From Megamerina dolium (Eukaryota > Arthropoda > Insecta > Diptera > Megamerinidae), in contig OY978529.1 of assembly GCA_963854835.1 (NCBI GenBank), positions 4,374,501 to 4,438,500 on the forward strand: a DNA stretch of 64,000 nt, given 5' to 3'. The position numbers and the translations under genes were made by a program. The notes under the pieces were generated by a model that ran no database searches, was not told the DNA's origin, and saw only the letters and a list, made by a program, of their open reading frames with translations. Of this stretch, positions 34,246 through 43,649 are shown one piece after another (position 1 is the stretch's first letter; the number at the start of each line of letters is the position of its first letter).

Positions 34246-35438
34246 AAATTGAGTGAATGACATAGATACAGAGTTATTGCATGGAACCATGGACTTCAAT
34301 CCATAGGGCTACCCATTCGATTGCCGATTCGACCAACTCAAAAGTGCCGAAATTGATTTTGTTTTTCTTGCTATCGTATTTTATGTTTCTTCTAGCTTAG
34401 AGGAAATGTATTTTTCTTTTTAAAATAATTTTTATTTTTCTTTAAAATTATTATTATTATTATTATTTGTTCTTTTTATGAAATTTATTATTTTCTTGCA
34501 ACGTTGTGTGACACGTTTCTACCACTACCAATGCTTTTGCTGCTTTCATATGATGATGCTGTTTCTTCGTTGGCTTCTTCACAACTCATTGCATTTTTTT
34601 TTTCTTCTCGATTATTTGCTCTTACTTGATGTTGTTGCAACAATAATGTCAAGAAACACAAATACACACACACACACACACACACATGAACACTTATATG
34701 CCAAACGAAAAGGTTGTAAAATTTTATTTGATGATGCCATTTTGTATCGATTTCCCACAATTTTTGACGAGATCCTGGCAAGAATGAACCAACAAAAAAA
34801 ATTATAATAATAAAAAAAAAAATAAAATAAAATAAAATAATAGATGTAGTAGAAAAAATATTCCGAAAAGAAATTCAAGAAGACGAAGTACATACATTGA
34901 ATAGGAAGTGTAGTAGAAGTATTTTGGAAAATGTATAGAATGTAGAATGAAGAACAGAACGAAGTAGGTGGAAGAAACTATATGCATATATATGTATGTA
35001 TGTATGAGAACTAGTAAAACTAAGTTATGAGGCCGCCATATCGCCCATTCCCCGTCATTGCCGCTGATATTAACTCTCATACTGATTCGAATTGACGAAC
35101 GCATTACGAAAACAGAATATGGAATGTAGTGTAATGGCACTTTATATGGAATAGTATTTGTATTTGGAATAGTACAAGACGAGTATATACAAATATGACT
35201 CGAGCAATAATAGAGTTAAATGTTTTCGTTCTCTTTTTTTGATGCACATACGAGCTTATGACAACTATACTAGTGGCAATGTCGCCAGTAATATTAAACA
35301 TTGAAGAATTTTCTCATAAATATTCGTTGAAAAAACTCTACTGAAGCTATTAGTCGTTTCTTTGGATTAGCGTTTTCATTTCCCAATCCAAGTGGTAAGA
35401 AAGTCTAATCCTATAAACATACAATATGTACAAGAAGT
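34246..35438. other. Microsatellite-rich spacer
   Basis: (ATT)n 34446-34468, (CA)n 34664-34686 and an A/T-only tract 34793-34845. Overlapping low-complexity frames only. Confidence 0.6.
34664..34686. repeat. (CA)n microsatellite
   Basis: Perfect AC run of about 11 units. Confidence 0.9.
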
Positions 35439-36735
35439 GACAATTATGTATTAAGACTGCCTCTAGAAAACACAATTAAAACACGATATCTGCTATATAT
35501 TTATTCGAAATATTTTCCTCCTGATTCAAAACGCGTGTTACATCGATTTAATAGTGATTCAAACGCGTGTTCCAGCTCATTTTTCGGAATTGCCTCCAGT
35601 GCCCTCGTCGAAGCCCGTCTGAATGGTCTGAATGTCATCAAAAAAGCATCCTTTCAACTTCAATTTCAGTTTTGGGAACAAAAAGAAGTCGCACGGTGCC
35701 AAATCAGATGAATACGGCGGGTGATTCAACACACAGACCTGATTCCGATACAAAAATTGACGAAGAATGAGTGCTGTGTGACTCGGTGCATTGTCGTCCA
35801 TCAGAGATCAACTTTTTGGATCGCGGCATTCTGGTCGAACACGACGGATTCCGGACATCAAATGCTTCAAAACTTCGAAGTAACATGCGGAAGTAACTGT
35901 TTGACCAGTTGGAACAAATTCTTTGTGGATAATTCCTTTGCTATCGAAGAATGTGATGAGCATTGTTTTGATTTTTGATGGAACTTTTCGTGTTTTTTTT
36001 TGGGCTTGTGGTGAGTTTTTTGATTTTCATTCCGCACTTTGACGCTTGGTTTCTGGAACGTATTGGAAACACCATGTTTCATCACCCATAACAATTATTT
36101 TCAGAAAGTTTAGATCATTTTCTGCAGCTGCAACCATGTCTCTAGAATGACTGACTCTGATTAATTGTTGGTCCTCGGTCAATGTGTGTGGAACAAATCT
36201 CGCGCAGACCTTTGTTTTGCCCAAATCCTCGTGAAGAATGAGTCGGATAGTTTCTCCGTTGATGTTTAAGGCCTCTTCCATCATTTTCACTGAAACATTG
36301 CGGTCGGTCTTCTGTAATTAAATCACGAACTGTCTGGATCGCTTCCGGCGCCTGCACTGAAATCGGCCTTCCTTCATTTATTTCATCTTCCAGCGACTCT
36401 CTGCCATCCACAAACCGTTTATGCCATATAAAAACATTTGATCTTGATAAACAAGCATTGCCATATGCTTGCTGCATCATTCCGAATGTTTTTGAGGCAC
36501 TTTTATCAATTTTTGAGTGGAATTTATTGACCGCTCTTTGCTCCATGTTAAAATTTCAACATCAAACGAACACGTGTTTTGTAAAATGAATGTCAATAAA
36601 CATCAAATGTCAACCAAATGCCATGAAATTTTGACAGTTAGTAAAGGAAGGTTGAAGCTTCAAAACGCATATGCTCACACGTAGATGGCGCGCTTGTTTA
36701 CTGAGATATGGTTCGAGTCTTAATACATAATTGTC
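35439..36735 (-). mobile_element. Mariner (DD34D) with 20-bp perfect inverted ends
   Basis: The ends gacaattatgtattaagact (35439-35458) and its exact complement (36716-36735) enclose 1297 bp. The minus-strand transposase starts MEQRAVNKFHSKIDKSASKT (36546). It continues YGNACLSRSNVFIWHKRFVD and RESLEDEINEGRPIS, then frameshifts to EALNINGETIRLILHEDLGK, KVCARFVPHTL and MGDETWCFQYVPETKRQSAE (first Asp). After a further frameshift it reads MDDNAPSHTALILRQFL (second Asp) and SSDLAPCDFFLFPKLKLKLK (third Asp, 34 residues on). All three Asp codons persist but at least three frameshifts break the gene. The family differs from the irritans and mellifera types here; a cecropia-like affinity is plausible but unproven. 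The TA duplication expected for mariner is not evident. Confidence 0.9.
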
Positions 36736-37323
36736 GGACATTGTATATGCTGCAAGATTTTCATCGCGAATTCGACTCCTCATCTTTACTCCTTTCCCTT
36801 GGCAAAATGAATTTAAAAGCTTTCGAAAATCGACCAATAAACGGATGATTGTGCAAGAATCGCCTTTCGAGTGGTGAAATCCATGTCTAATATTCTAACT
36901 CGGAAATCTTCGGAAATTCGGAAATAATCTTAACTGATATTATCTTCATTTTTCTTAGATTTTTTTATTGAGTCTACTGAAAATACTAAAAATTCAACTG
37001 ACTTCTAAACTCCTCAAGCAATGCCACAACGTCTATTAGGCAAATACTATTGAAATTCTACATCCTCTGGACCTAATTAGGCCTCTAAATTTTAAAATCA
37101 CAATAATTAGACCCACTTCTTAAAATATATATTTGAATATTCAACGAATTGTGGTACATCAAATGAACAGGTACATTATAAAAAAATGCAAGACAGATAA
37201 AATTGATCGACCAAGAATGATCAATTCGACTTCTTAGGACCGAAAATCTAAGCACATGACAATATCTGGTTCCGATAAGTAACTCCAAACTTCAAGGAAA
37301 CTGTAGCTTTCTGAACTTTTATG
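36736..37323. other. AT-rich spacer
   Basis: Nothing recognised. Confidence 0.5.
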
Positions 37324-37708
37324 GACTTTCAGAAAGGTTTCCCTTAAAGATCAATTATTTAGATTGAGTTTGTGCTTTAAACCTAGCTTCAACTTACAGT
37401 GAGTTCAACTTCAGTTTAGCTGGTGAATGATGGTTGAAAGCATGCCCAACGATTGGCGGCTCAGTATTCTCTGTCCCGTATATAAGAAAGGATACCACAC
37501 AATATTAATTTTTATTGACTTTCAGAAAGCTTTCCCTTAAACATCAATTATTTATATTGAGTGCAACTTAGTTTGTGGTTTAAACCTAGCTTAACCTTAG
37601 AGAGAATTTAAGTTCAGTTTAGCTCGTAAATGATGGATGAAAGCATGCCCGACGATTGGGGTCTCAGTGTTTTCTGTCCCGTATATAAGATAGGATACCC
37701 CACAATTT
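37324..37708. repeat. Tandem duplication, 193-bp period, containing reverse transcriptase sequence
   Basis: Two copies (37324-37516 and 37517-37708). Each starts gactttcagaaag, contains ttaaacctagctt and cagtttagct, and ends with a LINE-B fingers fragment (agcatgcccgacgattgg, then ctgtcccgtatataaga). The second copy continues straight into LINE-B, so the duplication arose at the 5' junction of that insertion. Confidence 0.8.
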
Positions 37709-38440
37709 GAGCCAATACTATGAAAAGTCTTCATAGCATTGCACACAAGCTCCTATCGAACGTACCTGATGGGACCTGAAGCATACCAAAAAAAAAAAAA
37801 AAAACAGATCTACACACACCGTCTCTTTGTTGATTATAAAGCCACTTCCGACGGTCCGCTAAGGGATTACCTCTACACCACAATGTCTGAATTTGGCATT
37901 CATGCGAAGCTTATTCGTCTTTGCACTGCATAACTCCCGTCATGCAGTGAAAATTGGGAAGGAACTCTCCCTGTCATTTAATACCGAACCGGGTTTCAGG
38001 CAAGTTGATTCGTTATCATGCGACTTCTTCAATCTTATTATGTAGAAAATAATACGAGCTGCTTATCTACGACATATTGGCACTATCTTCAACAAAAGTG
38101 TCATGCTGTTGACCTTTGCCGTCAAAATTATCATATCAGTCAGTATAGCATTCTCAGAATAGGAAATAGAGTTGAGTCGAATGGGTCTTACGGTGAACGA
38201 GGACAAGACGTAGTACCTAGTGTCAACAAACAAAGAATCCCGGCGTCTTGGACAGTACGTCACTGTTGACAACTACGCTTTTGAAGTAGTAAGGGACTTT
38301 GTCTATCTTGGAACCAGCATTAACATCAGTACTGACGTCAGTCTGGAGATATTGCAAGGGGTTACTCTGGGGCTATTTTCGGCAAAGTAAGCAATTGAGA
38401 AATCGAGTCCTCTCTCGTGAAACAAAAACGCCATGATCGA
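37640..38440 (+). mobile_element. LINE-B copy 5, decayed reverse transcriptase
   Basis: Frame-shifted pieces of the RTE-like ORF2: fingers (SMPDDW, CPVYKKGYPTI-like), a degraded region with a poly-A run at 37789-37804, LFVDYKATSDGPLRDYLYTT (motif A), SEFGIHAKLIRLC and VKIGKELSLSF-like. A region follows where YADD should be but is lost, then ESRRLGQYVTVDNYAFEVVR, DFVYLGTSI and the start of the thumb. It is truncated before the 3' end, where SINE-1 copy 8 lies close by. Confidence 0.82.
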
Positions 38441-38471
38441 TAAATAATTAATACTTTCTGGAATCTGGAAT

Positions 38472-38827
38472 CTGGTGGGTACCGTGGTTAGTGTGTTGGC
38501 CTTCTGATCTGTAGGTCGTGGGTTCAATCCCCGGCTGAAGAATAAAAAATTTAGTATATCAAAAAATTTTCCTTAAAACGGTACCCACCTGTATGCAAGC
38601 AATCGGCAATTCCTCCAGCAGTAGCAAATTGCCATAGAAAAAGCTTCTGAAAGAACTCTGTGACAAAGCTCAGAAAAAGTGATGTTACAAGGGTTCTGCC
38701 GTTCGGAATCGGCTAAAATAAGAAGGTCGCTTCTAATACTGTCCAAAATTTAACACGCACAACAGTAATGGAAGAGAAGAGAAACTCGGCCAAAGTGCCT
38801 TGAGGGCTTTATGTGCCACATATTACT
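38472..38827 (+). repeat. SINE-1 copy 8, full length
   Basis: Starts ggtgggtaccgtggttagtg, with the A box partly degraded (the CTCAG is missing). The B box ggttcaatccc is intact at about 38522-38532. Ends atgtgccacatattact. Flanked by atctggaat (38463-38471 and 38828-38836). A gaagagaagagaaactcgg stretch shows a small duplication near the tail. Confidence 0.9.
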
Positions 38828-39823
38828 ATCTGGAATATGGATCTTCTCCATCTGCTCAATTGTTGTTGTTGGATTGTTGCTTTGTGGAAAAAAAATTTAA
38901 GTAAATTTAGTTTCTTGTTGTTTTTGCAATAATGCAAATGTTTCCCGTTGCAAGCTTTGCTTATCTGCTTCAATTCAGTGAACGTTCGAAAGGAAGTACA
39001 TATTTCATTGGTCTAAGGGAGTCGGCTTTAACCCATTACATTCGTTTTTATGTAAAAATTTAATTGAATTTCCCCCATGATTTAAGGAAGCTTAAAATTT
39101 TTAACAAGACACAAATTTCTTTTTGTATTTAAAAATTTTGTCAATGTGTGAAACCACAAGACAACCAATTTTCATGTTTTATTTTGTTGTTTTTTTTTTG
39201 TTTGTTTTTTTTTTTTACTATCTCACTCACACACCTTTCGCAAAGTTAATTTCTTTCCAATTGCAATTTTAGATTTCAATTGATGTTTGACAACTGTCAT
39301 ATTGTTGTGCAACAAACAACAACAACAACAACACACTGCTATAAAACTAACAATCACAATATGTAGTACTCGTTTGTATGTATTAGCCATTTATTAAAGT
39401 GTCGCTGCCGTCGTCGTTGTTGTTGTTGTTGTTGTTGCTGTTGCTTCATCTCGTAGTCGTAGTCGTCGTTGTCGTCGTCATTTATGGGCATGTTCATTTA
39501 GAGTCATCATCAGCTTGTAGCATGTAGTCGTTGCTTGTGCCAGGCAACAGCAACAGCAATAGCAACAGCAGCAGCGGCAGCAACAGCAAACAGCAAGCAA
39601 TTCATCTTTGACAGTTACAGCTTCAAAAAGAAAACATTCACCGTGTAGCAGTGTCAACAAATAACACCATTGTCGTTGTCACCATCGTCGTTGCGGCGTT
39701 CATTTTCAAAATCCAAACGAAACGGCGAAATTGCTTGAAGCAACTCGCCGGCTGTCTAACTGGCTGAGAGTTTAGATCTCGCTAGTTGACTGGCTGGCTG
39801 GCTGGCTGATTGGCTGACTAATA

Positions 39824-39866
39824 ATAATGATGATGATGATGACGATGATGATGATGATGATGATGA
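39824..39866. repeat. (ATG)n microsatellite
   Basis: About fourteen ATG/GAT units with one GAC interruption. Confidence 0.9.
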
Positions 39867-40170
39867 CTGTGACGGTGATAAGGGAAGTGTTGCTGCTGGC
39901 GTTACTAAATGGCTAAAACGGCTGGTCGAGTTGACTGAATTCGCAGCTTGCCTAGATGGTGTTGGCTGTTTGACTGCCAGCCAACCTGGCAGAATGATTG
40001 TATACATATTGCACAGATGTCGCCATTTGTTGATGTACATATGTACATGTATTGTTGTTGTTGTTGTTGTTATACAGGTACATTTACATAAATTACTCAG
40101 CAGCAATTCACAAAACATGAGTTATGTGTATGTTTTGCTCGTTGTTCATTCGTTGTTTATACCATTTAGC

Positions 40171-40195
40171 GTTCTTCTTCTTCTTCTTCTTCTTG
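40171..40195. repeat. (TTC)n microsatellite
   Basis: About eight TTC units followed by TTG units. Confidence 0.9.
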
Positions 40196-40569
40196 TTGTT
40201 GTTATTTGTTAGCATCATTCCTTCATTCATTTATTTTGTCGTTTGCTTGTTCATTTGTTCATATCATCGATTGATAAGTATCTTTTGAATATTTCGATTT
40301 ATGCCTTTATAGCATAAATACTCGAACATTTGTATGCACATAATTCAAGAGGTATCAATTTACCCATTTGCAATATATTTTTCACTGAAAATTTTAGAAG
40401 ATTCCTCTATAATGTTATTCGTAATTTGTTATTGTGAGATTTTAAACTGTAATTTATCTACTAGGAATTATTTGAAAGTTTGATATATTTGAGCATTTTT
40501 TGCCCGAAATGATTTGTAACGGCATGAGAGCACCACAATTCTCTGTAAATGAGATAATAGTTGACTTAT

Positions 40570-41066
40570 TTATTACAGTATCCTCTTCTAGTTTCACGTA
40601 GATGGGGGCTAAATACATTTAGGAGAAATCTTAGAGCAAAAGAATTAGTCAAGAGTCATTCATTTCACCGCTCTAGGGGCAATAATGTGGTTATTTATCG
40701 ATTTTCAAGTGCTTCTAATTTCATTTTGTAGGGGAGTCTACCTTAGGAGTAAAGATAGAGAGCATGTATGTTAAAGAAAAATGTTTGATGGCAAAAATTA
40801 ATGGGGATGAATTATATATTATACCCTTCTAGGGCACCTTGGTACTGCAGGGAGTGTTTTTATTGAAAAAAGCCTTAGTCTTCTAGGGGAACCTCTATAA
40901 AGAATAATTATAGAAAGTAGGCATGTGAAAGAAAAATGTCTAGTTGTTAAAAAGAATGGAAATAGTTCATATATTTCTACTCTAAATGCGCTCTGGGAGT
41001 AGCGGGAGCATATTTGCACCCCCTCTAGGGGATAATAAAATGAATTAGTATGTTGAAGAAGGTTAT
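40570..41066 (+). repeat. Repeat-G tandem array, left part
   Basis: Three to four head-to-tail units of about 150 bp. Unit landmarks in order: cattttgtaggggagtct (40724), agtaaagatagagag, gtatgttaaagaaaaatg, aaaaattaatggggatga, atatattatacccttctaggg; then tcttctaggggaacctc (40879), gcatgtgaaagaaaaatgtc, ctctaaatgcgctctggg, ccccctctaggggataat (41020). The first unit near 40590 is weaker (gatgggggctaaatac). No open frame or transposase. Continues at 41610-41800 after a LINE-B insertion. Confidence 0.8.
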
Positions 41067-41077
41067 AGATTATTATA
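41067..41077. repeat. Target-site duplication, left copy (partner 41599-41609)
   Basis: agattattata, perfect 11 bp, flanks LINE-B copy 6. Confidence 0.92.
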
Positions 41078-41598
41078 CTACTTACTTACTTATGTGGCCA
41101 TAACAACCGAATATCGATTTAGGCCGAAAATAACATGCTTCGCTAGCCATCTCTGTTCTTCGTTAGCTGGCGCCAGAAATTCCAAGCGCCGTCAGGTTCT
41201 CCAGTACTTGGTCTTTCCACCGGCGGTTAGATCTTCCTCTTCTGCGTCGTCCTCCAGCGGGTACGGAATATAACAGCTTCTTAGCTGCAGCGTGTTCTTC
41301 CATTCGCTCGACATAAGCTATCCAGCGCAGCCGCTGGATTTTGATGTGCTTTACTATGTCAATATCGGCATACAGCTCGTACATTTCATGGTTGTACCTT
41401 ATTCGGTACTCGCCACCAACGCAAATAGGTCCAAAGATCTTGCGTAGGACTTTTCTCTCGAAAACTCCAAGCATTCGCTCATCCGAGGTGGAAATTGTTC
41501 AGGCTTCAGTGCCATATGTTAGGACAGGCATGATGAGAGACTTGTAGAGTGTAGTTTTCGTTCTTCGAGAGAGGGCTCGACTTCTCAATTGCTTACTC
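41078..41598 (-). mobile_element. LINE-B copy 6, inserted in Repeat-G array
   Basis: 521 bp, 5'-truncated, minus strand, with a perfect 11-bp duplication. It encodes the ORF2 end almost without gaps: RMLGVFERKVLRKIFGPICV, GEYRIRYNHEMYELYADIDI, KHIKIQRLRWIAYVERMEEH, GGRRRRGRSNRRWKDQVLEN and LTALGIS (open at 41163-41474). A small deletion near 41175 shifts the end. The tail complement is cttacttacttatgtggcca. Low decay suggests a recent insertion. Confidence 0.93.
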
Positions 41599-41609
41599 AG
41601 ATTATTATA

Positions 41610-41800
41610 GGTTATATATTTTATCCCTCTAGGGGCTTTATGTCAGCGATGGTATTGTATTCCAGTAAAAATCTCAATTTTGTTGGGGAGCTCCGCTCTC
41701 GGGTAGATATAGGGGAGAAGTATGTTAAAAAACAATTAGAGAAACAAGTAATGGGCATCGTTTATATATTTTACCGCTCTAGCGGTGCTTCTATTTGTTT
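41610..41800 (+). repeat. Repeat-G tandem array, right part
   Basis: Resumes at gttatatattttatccctct (41611) with ctaggggctttatg. One more unit follows (ttttgttggggagctccg, agatataggggagaagtatg, aagtaatgggcatcg, taccgctctagcggtgct). Confidence 0.75.
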
Positions 41801-41934
41801 TATCGAAAGTTTTAATATTGATAGATTTTATGAGGTCATGAACGAAGCCTGCAGTTTGTCCGCGTAAAACTAAGCACGGATTTAAATTCAATGACGCTTT
41901 ATAATTTGTTTAATATTCTTGTGCTTCGAAGCTG

Positions 41935-42790
41935 CACTCTAAAACTGAAGAACTGTTTTTCCGAATACAGAATGGATGGCTAGCCATCTCTATTCTTCTC
42001 TTACTCGAACAAGCTAGAAATTCCAAACGTTGTGAAACTTTCCAGCACTTGCCCTTTCCACCGGATTTTGGGCCTTCTCTTCGTCTGCGTCCCCCTCTGG
42101 ATTCTGAATGTAATACAGGATATTTGCTGAAGCGTGTTTCAACCTTTGATCGATATGGCCGAGCCAGCGCAGCCGCTGAATTTGATGCTCTGAACTTTGT
42201 TAATATTGGCATACGGCAACAACAGCATTAAACACAGCTCATGATTGTTTCACATTCTGTACGCGGTACTCGTCAAAGCAAACAAATCCAAAGATCTTGC
42301 GCAAGGATTTTCGCTCGAAAACTCAAAGTAACGTCTAATACGAAGTAGAAAGTGTCCAGGTTCCCACACCACATATAAGAAGAGACATGACTAAAGACTT
42401 AAAGGGTGTGATTTATATATATTTTCAGACAGCACTTGTGTTAATGTTGATCTCAAGTGTACCACTTCGAAAGCATCGTTGTAAACAGTTATGTATCGTC
42501 CCAGATGCCGGGACTCTTAGTTTTTTTACACTGAGTACTTTGTCTTGCTGTCGTTCATCGTACGTGACCTTCTTTCTCAGTCAGTAAATGCTTCACTAAG
42601 TGCATTCGTGCTTATGCCGGTTATATCAAGCATGATACCTTTTTTCAATTAAATGGTATTGGGTTGTATATCAGCAATTCATATTACTTGCTTCATAATC
42701 AGATTGAAGAAATCCCGTTTTGTCTTAATCGGAGGTAGAAGAGTTCGTTCTCAATTTTCACTGCACAACGAGAATTGATCCGTTTTATTA
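41935..42790 (-). mobile_element. Diverged LINE-B-like relic (copy 7)
   Basis: Right to left: ttctcgttgtgcagtgaaaa (NSRCAVKI), traces of GFRQ/FFNL, VTYDERQQDKVLSVK in place of LTVNEGKTKYLVST, KESRHLGRYITV, then the FERKSLRKIFG-like block, INRLRWLGHIDQR-like and the RRRRGPKSGGKG segment (42060-42110). It follows LINE-B order but is clearly more diverged than other copies, so it is an older subfamily or sister family. No YADD is readable and no 3' tail is visible. Confidence 0.7.
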
Positions 42791-42959
42791 TGAAATATTA
42801 AATGAGTTTTTGCAAAGAAAACGCTCCAAATAATTTATGGTATCATATTAAAAGTTCAATCAATCGAACAAAAGAGAGCGTGACGTTGGAGCAAGGACAT
42901 AATCCTTGTTTATCAAGTGGATCACGCGAAACCAGACTGAAGTCTGTTAAAGGATATGA

Positions 42960-43640
42960 GTCCTATGGCTGATATCTCTGCAGGCCAACCACAAGTGTTA
43001 CGGTGACTGCGATCAAACGAGATCTTTTGTACCCAAGCCTGTCTACGACACTAGAATCTCCTTTACCTTTATAATGAAAGATAGAATTGATCTTGTCGAA
43101 CTTTTGATGATTGAAGCTGGTGTTGGGAAACTCAGCTGAAAGGGTTTGAAGTAAAGCCTGGGCAAGGCCGGGCATTTGCAAAAGATGTGAATCGATGTTT
43201 CCTCCTCCTCCTCCTCCAGACAGAGTCTACACTCCGTGTCAAAGGATAGTCCCATTTTGTGGAGGTGGTATTTTAACTAGTTATGTCTTAAAACATAGCT
43301 TGCTATTATGCGTAAATTTGTTCTGCTATGGCTAATTCTGTCAAAAGCTGCATCGAAGCTGACGCTTGGCGGAGACCTGTCGAATTTGTCCACTGTAGTA
43401 GGTATTTGTCGTGGTAATGCATTTCTATCATAGCTTTGGCCGATGCCCAACTTATGCCACAGAAAGGTTCTGGGCAGAAAGGAAGTAAGCATTCGGTGAC
43501 TAGTTTTGAGGAGAACTCCCATGAGGAGAGAGATTTCGGCTGTCTGAGTAAAAAAGAATGCGCGCTCCTTTGAGCCCTTTGGGATGTAGGTGACGCGCAC
43601 AAGTGGTGTGGGTTTAGGAGTCACCCTTGGTAGAGCCAGA
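42960..43640 (-). pseudogene. LINE-C relic with C-terminal zinc finger
   Basis: Right to left: a piece resembling the reverse transcriptase fingers (VRVTYIPKGSKERAF, 43560-43620), then PEPFCGISWASAKAMIE, matching PEPFCGV in the copy at 2391. After frameshifts come HLHKMGLSFDTECRLCLEEE (C-x-x-C) and SIHIFCKCPALPRLYF (H...C-x-C, 43150-43250). The CTCCTC run at 43202-43216 encodes a Glu stretch lengthened by slippage. An internal deletion appears to join the fingers directly to the post-RNase H region. Confidence 0.65.
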
Positions 43641-43649
43641 TTGCCAAGG

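Larger units (their letters stand above)
38840..40560. other. Microsatellite-rich spacer
   Basis: (CAA)n 39309-39334, (GTT)n 39411-39443, CAG/CAA-rich 39545-39598, (GGCT)n 39788-39815, (ATG)n 39824-39866, (GTT)n 40051-40071, (TTC)n 40171-40195. Frames across these are low-complexity. Confidence 0.65.
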
